From positions 94,658-158,657 of the forward strand of contig NZ_JAFB01000024.1 in assembly GCF_000519205.1 (NCBI RefSeq): DNA of 64,000 nucleotides, in the 5' to 3' direction. The notes under the pieces are model-generated. The model worked only from the letters and a program-made list of their open reading frames with translations. It had not been told where the DNA came from and searched no databases. Position 1 is the first letter of the stretch; the number at the start of each line of letters is the position of its first letter. The position numbers and the translations under genes are program-made. The DNA is from Amycolatopsis taiwanensis DSM 45107. Its GTDB lineage: Bacteria; Actinomycetota; Actinomycetes; Mycobacteriales; Pseudonocardiaceae. Below are positions 51,928 to 59,268 of the stretch, one piece after another.

Positions 51928-52836
51928 CTATGCGTGCGGTCCGGCGGCGCTGACGGTTTGCGCGGACCGGGCGCGCAGTTCGGCGTCGATCTCGGGCACG
52001 GTCCACCGGCGGCCTTTGTCGATGGTCCACTCGTAGCTCCACCCCGCGAACCGCCGGATCTCTCCGCCCTTGGCGTAGTACACGGCACCGTTGTCCGGGC
52101 AGTCCTCGCTGAGCAGCCAGGCCACCAGCGGCGAGACGTTGCCGGGGTGGTAGACGTCGAACTCGTCCGCGTCGGCGGGTGCGGCCACCATCTCCGCCAC
52201 GCCGGGCACGTTCTCGGTCATCCGGGTTCGGGCGACCGGAGTCACCGCGTTCACACGCACCCCGTAGCGGGACAGTTCCTGCGCCAGGATCACCGTCAGC
52301 GCCGCGATCCCCGCCTTCGCGGCGCCGTAGTTGGTCTGGCCCACCGCGCCGATGAGGCCCGACGTGGACGGGACGTTGACGACCGAAGCCTTGATTTCGC
52401 GCCCGGACTTCGCGGCATCGCGCCAGTACCCGGCCAGGACCCGGGTGGGGGCGAACGTGGCCTTCAGCTGCCCCTCGATGACGGCGTCCCAGTCGTCCTC
52501 GGGCATGTTCGCGAACATCCGGTCCCGCAGGATCCCCGCGTTGTTCACCAGGCCGTGGACCGTGCCGAATGTGTCCACCGCGAGGTCGAGCAGCTCCGTC
52601 GCGCCACGCATGGTGCGGACGTCGGCCGCGCTGGCCACCGCGATCCCACCAGCGGAGGAGATCTCCTTCGCCACCGCTTCGGCGATCCCGGGATCGAACC
52701 CGCGCCCGTCCGGGCCGGCGCCGATGTCGTTCACCACGACCCGGGCGCCCTCCCGGGCGGCAAGCCGGGCGTGTTCGCGCCCCAGTCCGCGGCCGGAGCC
52801 GGTCACGATCACCACACGATCGGCGAGAGCGGGCAT
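51928..52836 (-). CDS. SDR, hydroxyacyl-CoA dehydrogenase-like (two-domain-type N-terminus)
   Basis: 302 residues from ATG 52836, with GGGAG upstream; an ATG at 52863 would add nine. VIVTGSGRGLGREHARLAAR is the NAD motif, GLVNNAGILRDRMFANMPED is typical of MFE-type and mycobacterial Rv3548c-like SDRs, and the Ser and YGAAKAG catalytic residues follow (TNYGAAKAG). It resembles the SDR encoded at 62212-63126, so the window has a pair. Probably oxidises a hydroxyacyl-CoA or hydroxylated ring intermediate. It follows ipdC by 117 bp on the same strand and may share its KstR2-type promoter. Confidence 0.86.
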   Translation of the reverse strand: MPALADRVVIVTGSGRGLGREHARLAAREGARVVVNDIGAGPDGRGFDPGIAEAVAKEISSAGGIAVASAADVRTMRGATELLDLAVDTFGTVHGLVNNAGILRDRMFANMPEDDWDAVIEGQLKATFAPTRVLAGYWRDAAKSGREIKASVVNVPSTSGLIGAVGQTNYGAAKAGIAALTVILAQELSRYGVRVNAVTPVARTRMTENVPGVAEMVAAPADADEFDVYHPGNVSPLVAWLLSEDCPDNGAVYYAKGGEIRRFAGWSYEWTIDKGRRWTVPEIDAELRARSAQTVSAAGPHA

Positions 52837-52953
52837 CTGCGGATCTCCCTTCTTGTGCCTCACACTCCGGCGGGCTCGAACCGCGCTCAGTATCTCTGGT
52901 CGCTTGAGACGCGGTGCCGGTCGCGCGTGCGGTTGGACGGCGGGTGGACAGCG

Positions 52954-54027
52954 TCAGCGCAGGCGCGCCAGCACTTCGACTGCTTGCCCGACCATGCGGT
53001 TGATCAGTTCCTCACAGGTGGGTACGTCGTCGATCAGGCCGACCACCTGCCCCGTCGCCATGACGCCCAGGTCGGTGCGACCTTCGAGCAGCGCCGACCG
53101 GTACAGCATCGGCGCGTTGGCGGCCATCACCACCTGGCTCCAGGTCAGGCCGTGCGCCTTGCGCATAGCGAGGCCTTCCTTGATCATCTCGCGCCACGGG
53201 GTGCCGGACATCCGCTGGAAGGCGATCCCGTTGCGGACCGCGCGCAGTAGCCGCGCCGGGGCCTTGGTGCGCTCCAGTTGATCGACCGTGCCGGCCCGCA
53301 GCACCCGTTGCGGCACCCCGTCGACCTCCCGGGTCACCACCGTGTCGTCGACCGACTTGCCCAGATACACGTCCTTGACGGCGGACGCCACCGGGGACTC
53401 GGCGGTCAGCAGAAAGCGAGTGCCCATCGCGATCCCGTCCGCGCCGTAGGCGAGGGCGGCCACCAGGCCGCGCCCGTCGAAGTAGCCGCCCGCGCCGATC
53501 ACCACGATGTCGACCGCGTCGCGGACCTGCGGCAGCAGCAGGCTCGTGGGCACCCGGCCGGTGTGGCCGCCACCCTCGCCGCCCTGCACCACGACCGCGT
53601 CGGCACCCCACGCGGCCACCTTCTCCGCGTGACGCCGCGCTCCGATCGACGGCATGACGACCAGGCCCGCGTCCTTGCAGCGGGCGATGAGGTCCTGCCG
53701 GGGCGCCAGCGCGAACGACGCGACGCGCACGCCCTTGCTGGCGAGCAGGTCGATGCGCCGGGCGACGTCTGGCTGGTCGGCACGGATGTTGACGCCGAAG
53801 GGCTGGTCCGTCAGCGCCTTGATCGCGTCGATCTCGCGGGACAGCTCGTCGTAGGACAGCAGCCCCGCGGACAAGATCCCGAGTCCGCCCGCCTGTGCCG
53901 TCGCGGCCGTGAGCTTCGCATCGGAGACGAAGCCCATCCCGGTCTGCACGATCGGGTATGCCACGCCGAACAACTCGGTGGCGCGCGTGGCCAGCGCGGG
54001 ATGGCCCGCCGCTCGGGACCGGCTCAC
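52954..54027 (-). CDS. ipdC: IpdC, flavin-dependent enoyl-type oxidoreductase of HIP degradation (nitronate monooxygenase fold)
   Basis: 357 residues from GTG 54027, with AAGGAGGTAA upstream. The FMN TIM-barrel of the nitronate monooxygenase family has AYPIVQTGMGFVSDAKLTAA, PFGVNIRADQPDVARRIDLL, VVVQGGEGGGHTGRV and IVVIGAGGYFDGRGLVAALA. The stretch RVASFALAPRQDLIARCKDA and the ending WSQVVMAANAPMLYRSALLE match mycobacterial Rv3553 (IpdC), which acts on ring D of HIP-CoA intermediates. A KstR2-type operator overlaps its -10 box (TAGAAT). Confidence 0.9.
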   Translation of the reverse strand: MSRSRAAGHPALATRATELFGVAYPIVQTGMGFVSDAKLTAATAQAGGLGILSAGLLSYDELSREIDAIKALTDQPFGVNIRADQPDVARRIDLLASKGVRVASFALAPRQDLIARCKDAGLVVMPSIGARRHAEKVAAWGADAVVVQGGEGGGHTGRVPTSLLLPQVRDAVDIVVIGAGGYFDGRGLVAALAYGADGIAMGTRFLLTAESPVASAVKDVYLGKSVDDTVVTREVDGVPQRVLRAGTVDQLERTKAPARLLRAVRNGIAFQRMSGTPWREMIKEGLAMRKAHGLTWSQVVMAANAPMLYRSALLEGRTDLGVMATGQVVGLIDDVPTCEELINRMVGQAVEVLARLR

Positions 54028-54073
54028 TGGTTACCTCCTTGTTCCCCGTGGACTGGGTCGGTGTGCCGATTCT

Positions 54074-54087
54074 AGCAAGCGCTTGGT
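54074..54087. promoter_or_regulatory. KstR2-type operator upstream of ipdC
   Basis: AGCAAGCGCTTGGT matches AnCAAGnnCTTGnT exactly and lies 47 bp before the ipdC start. A minus-strand TAGAAT box (plus 54069-54074) shares its edge, so binding would block the promoter. Confidence 0.8.
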
Positions 54088-55295
54088 TATGCGTACTTGG
54101 ACGCGAAGGCGTGGATGCTCGACACGACGTGGTCGAGTTCCTCGGCGGTGGTGCCGTGGCTCATGCCCAGCGACATGCCGCGCCGGAACACCTCGTCGGC
54201 CACCGGCAGCCCACTGGATGGCACGCGGAACTCCACACCCCGCATCATCGGGTGCCGGGTGACGTTGCCGCTCCAGACCGTGCGGGTGTCGATCCCGGCG
54301 GCCTCCAGGGACTCCTGCAGGTCGCTGCGCTCGAAGCCGGCGCCGGGCTTGACCAGCACCGGATAGCACAGCCACGCGGTGTGGAAGCCGTCCAGCTGGC
54401 GCGGCGGCGAGAACAGGGTCGGGTAGGCGCCGAAGGCTGTGCTGTAGGCGTCGAAGATCTCCGCGCGGCGGGCGAAGTTGCGATCCAGCTTGTTCAGTTG
54501 CTGCAAACCGAACGCCGCGCCCAGCTCGGACGGCTCGAAGTTCCACGGCAGCACGTCGAAGATGAAGTCGTTGTCGTAGGCGACGCCGTCGAGGTCCTCC
54601 CGGAACACCCGGCCCGTGCCGGCCGATCCGAACAGGTGCGGCTCCGAGCGGCGGCCCCAGCGGCGCAGCATCAAACCCTTGTCGCGCAAGCGTTCGTCGT
54701 CGAGCGTGACCATTCCGCCGTTGCCGGCACACGTGATGACGTGCGCCATCGCGAAGCTGGTGACCGTGATGTCGCTGCGCAGGCCGGTCGGCGTGCCGCG
54801 CAGCGTGGTGCCGATCGCGTCGCAGGAGTCCTCGATGACCTTGAGCCCGTACCGGTCGGCGAGCTGGCGGATCACGTCCCAGTCGGGCGCGTTTCCGGCG
54901 AGGTTCGGGATCAGCAGTGCCCCGGTCTTCTCGGTGATCATCTCCTCGATCTTGGTCACGTCGACGTTGTAGGTGTCGGGCTCGACGTCGACGAACACCG
55001 GGACCAGCCCGGCCCGGACGATGGGGGAGACGTCCGTGGAGAAGGTCAGCGGTGAGGTGATGACCTCCGCGCCCTTCGGCAGGTCCAGCAACTCGACGGC
55101 CAGATAGATCGCCGAGGACCCGGAGTTGCACATCAGGCCGAGCCGCTTGCCGTAGAGCTCGGCGACCCGGCGCTCCATCTCGGCGACGTGCTTGCCGATC
55201 TTCAACGCGAGCGGCCCGCCGCGCAGCACCTCCAGCACCGCGTTGATTTCCGCCTCGTCGTGCACGCTGCGCGCGTAGACCACGCGATCCACCAT
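54087..55295 (-). CDS. DegT/DnrJ/EryC1-fold protein with His in place of the PLP lysine (dehydratase-like)
   Basis: 402 residues of the sugar-aminotransferase fold (MCNSGSSAIYLAVELLDLPK, VITSPLTFSTDVSPIVRAGL, VFVDVEPDTYNVDVTKIEE). The PLP Asp region is VIEDSCDAIGTTLRG. Where aminotransferases have Lys, it reads SFAMAHVITCAGNGG, with His at residue 185, as in the CDP-sugar 3-dehydratase E1 (SFYPAHH...) and ColD. The iron-sulfur cysteines of E1 are absent, as in ColD. So it should use PMP for a dehydration or deoxygenation rather than amination. It follows an SDR gene by 30 bp and lies in the KstR2-like regulon, with no deoxysugar genes nearby. Confidence 0.8.
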   Translation of the reverse strand: MVDRVVYARSVHDEAEINAVLEVLRGGPLALKIGKHVAEMERRVAELYGKRLGLMCNSGSSAIYLAVELLDLPKGAEVITSPLTFSTDVSPIVRAGLVPVFVDVEPDTYNVDVTKIEEMITEKTGALLIPNLAGNAPDWDVIRQLADRYGLKVIEDSCDAIGTTLRGTPTGLRSDITVTSFAMAHVITCAGNGGMVTLDDERLRDKGLMLRRWGRRSEPHLFGSAGTGRVFREDLDGVAYDNDFIFDVLPWNFEPSELGAAFGLQQLNKLDRNFARRAEIFDAYSTAFGAYPTLFSPPRQLDGFHTAWLCYPVLVKPGAGFERSDLQESLEAAGIDTRTVWSGNVTRHPMMRGVEFRVPSSGLPVADEVFRRGMSLGMSHGTTAEELDHVVSSIHAFASKYA

Positions 55296-55325
55296 TTTTC
55301 CTCCTGCTGTCGGGTCGGGTCGCGT

Positions 55326-56126
55326 TCAGCGGATGGTCGAGCCGGCGTCGATGGGGAACGCGGCACCCGTGACGTAACGGGCCTCGTCGGAGGCGAGGAA
55401 CACCAGGGCATTGCTGACGTCGATCGCCTCGATCCGCGGCACGGGCAGGCTGTTCATGAACAACGGCCCGAGATCGGGCCTGGCTTCCAGAAGTTCGGGC
55501 AGCACCGCCGAATGTCCCTGTGGGGTGTCGACCCCGGTCGGGTGGATCGTGTTCACGCGGATGTTCCGATCCGCGAGTTCCAGCGCCAGCGACCGCGCCA
55601 GCCCCACCAGAGCGTGTTTGGCCGCGACGTAGGGCAGATAGAAGGGCAGCCCCTTCAACGCGGCCGACGAGCCGGTGATGACGATGCTGCCGCCCCCGGC
55701 GGCGACCAGGTGCGGGATCGCCGCGGCGCAGGTGTGCCAGACACCGGTGAGGTTGATGTCCAGCGTCGTCTGCCAGATCTCGGGGGTGATCTCGTCGTGC
55801 GGTTGGACCGTGGCGATCGACGCGTTCGCCGACACGATGTCGAGCCGGCCCAGCTCGGCCACTCCCTCCTCAACCGCGGCGGCCAGCCCTTCGGCGTCCC
55901 GGACGTCTGCCCGCGCGGTGTACACCCGCCGTCCCGCCTTTTCGACCAGCCGGGCCGTTTCGGCCAGGCCCTCCTCGGTGCCCATGGCGTAGGGCACGAA
56001 GTCGATCTGGCGGCAGATGTCGACGGCGATGATGTCGGTGCCTTCGGCGGCCAGGCGCACCGCGTGGCTGCGTCCCTGACTCTGCGCGGCCCCGGTGATC
56101 AGGGCGACCTTCCCGGACAGTCTCAT
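55326..56126 (-). CDS. Mycofactocin-coupled-type SDR
   Basis: 266 residues from ATG 56126, with GAAGGGAG upstream. ALITGAAQSQGRSHAVRLAA then EGTDIIAVDICRQIDFVPYA is the signature of the mycofactocin-associated SDRs, which bind NAD very tightly. Ser in ITGSSAALKG and YVAAKHA give the catalytic pair; PIDAGSTIR closes. It is the first gene of a unit with the His-type DegT protein. A KstR2-type operator lies 35 bp upstream of its start. A likely alcohol or hydroxysteroid-fragment dehydrogenase that hands electrons to mycofactocin. Confidence 0.86.
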   Translation of the reverse strand: MRLSGKVALITGAAQSQGRSHAVRLAAEGTDIIAVDICRQIDFVPYAMGTEEGLAETARLVEKAGRRVYTARADVRDAEGLAAAVEEGVAELGRLDIVSANASIATVQPHDEITPEIWQTTLDINLTGVWHTCAAAIPHLVAAGGGSIVITGSSAALKGLPFYLPYVAAKHALVGLARSLALELADRNIRVNTIHPTGVDTPQGHSAVLPELLEARPDLGPLFMNSLPVPRIEAIDVSNALVFLASDEARYVTGAAFPIDAGSTIR

Positions 56127-56160
56127 CGGCGAGCTCCCTTCGGCGGACACCAGCATATGT

Positions 56161-56174
56161 AGCAAGCGCTTGAT
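56161..56174. promoter_or_regulatory. KstR2-type operator upstream of the SDR-DegT operon
   Basis: AGCAAGCGCTTGAT matches AnCAAGnnCTTGnT exactly. A minus-strand TACATA box (plus 56156-56161) touches its edge, 35 bp before ATG 56126. Confidence 0.8.
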
Positions 56175-56300
56175 TAACAATCACGCGACGGTCCCACTGA
56201 GCAGGACCGTGTCTGTCGCGCCCGCCGCGCCGCTCGTATCGTCACCAGTCCCCGGCGCGGCATCACGCCGGACTGGCCACAGTGGACTGTGAAGGGGGGT

Positions 56301-56376
56301 CTGGGGGCTTGCCCCCAGTTGGGGGTGTGGGGGCGGAGTCCCCGCAGGGCAGAGTGTCTGGGGTTGCACCCCCAGA
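56301..56376 (+). other. G/C-run hairpin element in the leader of the flavoprotein gene
   Basis: Two stems: CTGGGGGC (56301-56308) with GCCCCCAG (56311-56318), and TCTGGGG (56357-56363) with CCCCAGA (56370-56376). Runs of five or six G lie between. The second stem ends just before the AGGAGGG ribosome site of the gene at 56392. I have the impression such G-run elements recur between genes in Amycolatopsis, but cannot check it. The rest of 56175-56300 shows nothing clear. Confidence 0.55.
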
Positions 56377-56391
56377 AGACAGGAGGGTGTC

Positions 56392-57861
56392 GTGTCGGAG
56401 GGAGGTTCGGCGAAGCCGCGGCCGGCGGCTGAGGTGAGCGAGTGGAGCGCCGAAGCGGATGTCGTTGTCGTCGGGTACGGGGTGTCCGGGGCGGCGGCCG
56501 CGATCGGCGCCGCGGCCGAGGGCGCCGACGTACTCGTCGTCGAGCACACCGGCGGCTGGGGCGGAGCCGCGGCGCTGGCGGGCGGGTTCATCTACCTGGG
56601 CGGCGGCACCGCGCTGCAGAAGGCATGCGGCTTCGACGACACCCCGGAGGCGATGCACACGTTCCTGTCCGCGGCGATGGGGCCGGGGCTGGACGAGGCC
56701 AAGATCGAGGTCTACGCCGAGCGAAGCGTCGAGCATTTCGACTGGCTGGTGCGGTGCGGGGTGCCGTTCCGGGCCGCGTTCTTCGACCGGCCGGCGTGGG
56801 AACCCGCGGGCGACGAGGGCCTGATGTACTCGGGCGGAGAAAACGCTTATCCGTTCGCCGACCTCGTCAAGCCGGCTCCACGCGGGCACTTGCCGCAAAT
56901 GGCGGACAAACGCACCGGCGAGCGCGGCGGCGGTTACATGCTGATGCTGCCGCTGACCAAGACCGCCGAGCAGTCGGGTGCGCGGGTGCGGTACAACACC
57001 CGGTTCCAGCGCCTGGTTCTGGCCGCGGACGGCCGGGTGGCCGGGATCGTCGCGCGCAGCTTCGGCGAAGAGGTCGCGATCCGGGCGCGCCGCGGGGTGG
57101 TGCTGGCCGCAGGGAGCTTCGCGTTCAACGCGCAGATGGTCGCCCGGCATGTGCCCGCGCTCAGCGGACGGCCGGGGTCGGCCGTCGAGCAGCACGACGG
57201 GCAGTCGATCCGTGCGGCGCAGGCCGTCGGCGCGGACGTGGCGAACATGTGGGCGTGCGAGGCCGCCGTGCACACCGATCCGGGGCTGATGATCCGCGGC
57301 ATCGTGGTCAATGCGCGAGGCGAGCGCGTCATCAACGAGGACACCTATCCCGGCCGGATCGGCCAGGCCCTGATGCTGCGGCACGACAGCCAGGGATTCG
57401 TCGTCGCCGATGAGCAGGCCGTCGAGGACGCCGCGGCCAACCGTGTTTCTTCGGGGATGCCGGCTCCCCAGCCGCGCTGGGTCAGCGACGACCTCACCGA
57501 ACTCGAAGCGGCCATGCACGTTCCGGCCGGCATGTTGGCGGCGACCGTCGGGCTGTACAACCGGCATGCCGCGGATGGTCAGGATCCCGTTCACCACAAG
57601 GCCGCGCGCTGGGTGCGCCCGCTGCGCCCGCCCTACGGCGTGTTCGACCTGCGCGGCCACACGTCCGGGTTCACCCTGGGCGGCTTGCGCACCGACATCG
57701 ACGGGGCGGTGTTCGATGTGGACGGTGAACCGATCCCGGGGTTGTACGCCGCGGGCCGGACGACGGCCGGCATCGCCGCGGGCGGATACGCCAGCGGGGC
57801 GTCCCTTGGCGACGGGAGCTTCTTCGGCCGCCGGGCCGGCCGGGCCGCGGCGAAGCGATGA
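56392..57861 (+). CDS. FAD-binding ketosteroid-dehydrogenase-like flavoprotein
   Basis: 489 residues from GTG 56392, with AGGAGGG before it. The N-terminal dinucleotide motif is VVVVGYGVSGAAAAIGAAAE; GGWGGAAALAGGFIYLGGGT is the FAD_binding_2 stretch seen in 3-ketosteroid-delta-1-dehydrogenases and fumarate reductases. A central substrate domain covers about 130-330, and the C-terminus has GLYAAGRTTAGIAAGGYASG and GASLGDGSFFGRRAG. Shorter than true KstD in the substrate cap, it resembles Rv0785-type dehydrogenases. It probably introduces or reduces a ring double bond. No KstR2-type site directly in front; the nearest is 56161. Confidence 0.82.
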   Translation: MSEGGSAKPRPAAEVSEWSAEADVVVVGYGVSGAAAAIGAAAEGADVLVVEHTGGWGGAAALAGGFIYLGGGTALQKACGFDDTPEAMHTFLSAAMGPGLDEAKIEVYAERSVEHFDWLVRCGVPFRAAFFDRPAWEPAGDEGLMYSGGENAYPFADLVKPAPRGHLPQMADKRTGERGGGYMLMLPLTKTAEQSGARVRYNTRFQRLVLAADGRVAGIVARSFGEEVAIRARRGVVLAAGSFAFNAQMVARHVPALSGRPGSAVEQHDGQSIRAAQAVGADVANMWACEAAVHTDPGLMIRGIVVNARGERVINEDTYPGRIGQALMLRHDSQGFVVADEQAVEDAAANRVSSGMPAPQPRWVSDDLTELEAAMHVPAGMLAATVGLYNRHAADGQDPVHHKAARWVRPLRPPYGVFDLRGHTSGFTLGGLRTDIDGAVFDVDGEPIPGLYAAGRTTAGIAAGGYASGASLGDGSFFGRRAGRAAAKR

Positions 57862-57903
57862 CGCCGGCGCCCGAAGGTGAGCTTGCTGGCAGGGCGAGCC
57901 TGG

Positions 57904-58341
57904 TCAGGCTCGGACGGCACGGCGTGCTGTGATCGGGTTGTTCGGCTCGGCCCAGGTGATCTCGAAATAGTTGTCTTCTGGATCGCAGAGGTAGGCCGAG
58001 CGGCCCGCGAAGAACTCGGCATCGACGGGCTCCTTGGTGACGCGGGCACCTGCTTTACGCATCTGCTCGGTCAACTGGTCGACCTCTTCGGCGGTGTCGA
58101 CCATGATCCCGACGGTGCAGCGGATGCCTCCGCCGCCGGGGTCCGGTTCGGCGTTCCCGTCGCGCGCGAGTTGAGCGATCGGGAACACCGCGAGGACGAC
58201 GCCACGGAGTTCGAACGCCGCGAAGTCGTCTTCGTCGATGATCTGCGGCCAGCCGAGCCGGCGGTAGAAGTTCCGGAGCCGGGGCAGGTCACGTGCGCCG
58301 AGCGTGATCATCACGTCGGCCAGGGGAGTGGGTGCGCTCAT
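57904..58341 (-). CDS. VOC family (glyoxalase-like) protein
   Basis: 145 residues or so from ATG 58341; a longer start at 58371 has no better site. One VOC module pair: VMITLGARDLPRLRNFYRRL and the closing GRSAYLCDPEDNYFEITWAE with the metal Glu. DEDDFAAFELRGVVLAVF carries another acidic ligand. The first His typical of glyoxalases is absent, so metal binding may be lost. It is a small stand-alone gene convergent with the flavoprotein; the role is unknown, with drug- or metabolite-binding proteins of this shape common. Confidence 0.75.
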   Translation of the reverse strand: MSAPTPLADVMITLGARDLPRLRNFYRRLGWPQIIDEDDFAAFELRGVVLAVFPIAQLARDGNAEPDPGGGGIRCTVGIMVDTAEEVDQLTEQMRKAGARVTKEPVDAEFFAGRSAYLCDPEDNYFEITWAEPNNPITARRAVRA

Positions 58342-58413
58342 GGCGGTCAGTATCCGCCAGGGGTACGACATCCGGCGGAGCTGGGCCTGAGCTCACCCAC
58401 CCACGCTGGGGCG

Positions 58414-59268
58414 TTACTTGATCGCGAATCCGGCGTCGATCGGGAGCGTCACGCCGGTGATGTAGCGGCCGGCGTCGGACACCAGCCACACGATCGCTTC
58501 GGTGACGTCGCTGGCCTCGATCAGCGGCACCGGCATGAGATTGGCCATGCCGGCGGACAAATCCGGGTTGTCCGCCATGTGCCGCTCCAATGCCTGGTTC
58601 ACGACCATCGGGGTGTTCACACCGGTCGGATGCACGGTGTTCACGCGGATGTTGTGCGGGGCGAGCCAGTACGCGAACGTGCGCATGAGACCGACGACGC
58701 CGTGCTTGCTCGCGCAGTAGCCCTCCAGCCCGGCTTCCCCGTAACCGCCTCGTCCGGTGAGGCCCTGTGTCGAGCTCGTGAGCACGATCGCGCCGCCGCG
58801 GCCCTGCTCGATCATCAGTGGCGCGGCGGCGTGCACGGTGTTCCACACCCCGAAGAGATTGACCTCGACAATGTCCCGAAAGGACTGTTCGGGCTCGTTC
58901 CCGGACCCGCCGCCGGGGGCGATACCGGCGTTGGCCAGCACGATATCCACCCCGCCGAGCTCACGCGCCCCCTCGGCGACCGCGGCGCGCAGGGCGGCAC
59001 CGTCCCGGACATCGGCCTCGGTGGCGATGATCCGGCGGCCCAGCGCCTCGACCTCGGCGACGGTCTGCGCCAGATCGTCCGAAGTGGACATCGCGTAGCC
59101 GACCGTGTCGATCTGCTTGCAGATGTCGACCGCGATGATGTCGGCGCCGTCGGCGGCGAGCCGCACCGCGTGGCTGCGGCCCTGCCCGCGGGCCGCTCCG
59201 GTGATGAACGCAACCTTGCCACTCAACGGTTTTCCTTCGGATCCGCGGCTTGACACCGGGTTACTCAT
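58414..59268 (-). CDS. Mycofactocin-coupled-type SDR
   Basis: 284 residues from ATG 59268, with AAGGAG upstream, overlapping the stop of the monooxygenase gene (ATGA). AFITGAARGQGRSHAVRLAA and DGADIIAVDICKQIDTVGYA are the mycofactocin SDR signatures. Ser in LTSSTQG, the Tyr in GYCASKHG (Y-C-A-S-K) and PIDAGFAIK complete it. It differs from the SDR at 55326-56126 by a longer central loop. Paired with a Baeyer-Villiger monooxygenase, it would make the ketone that the oxygenase converts to an ester or lactone. Confidence 0.87.
   Translation of the reverse strand: MSNPVSSRGSEGKPLSGKVAFITGAARGQGRSHAVRLAADGADIIAVDICKQIDTVGYAMSTSDDLAQTVAEVEALGRRIIATEADVRDGAALRAAVAEGARELGGVDIVLANAGIAPGGGSGNEPEQSFRDIVEVNLFGVWNTVHAAAPLMIEQGRGGAIVLTSSTQGLTGRGGYGEAGLEGYCASKHGVVGLMRTFAYWLAPHNIRVNTVHPTGVNTPMVVNQALERHMADNPDLSAGMANLMPVPLIEASDVTEAIVWLVSDAGRYITGVTLPIDAGFAIK

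Noticed and set aside
54031..55131. Long minus-strand alternative frame (about 366 codons) inside the DegT-like gene
   Set aside because: Arg/Gly-rich, low-complexity composition of an out-of-frame reading in GC-rich DNA; the DegT frame has the family motifs.
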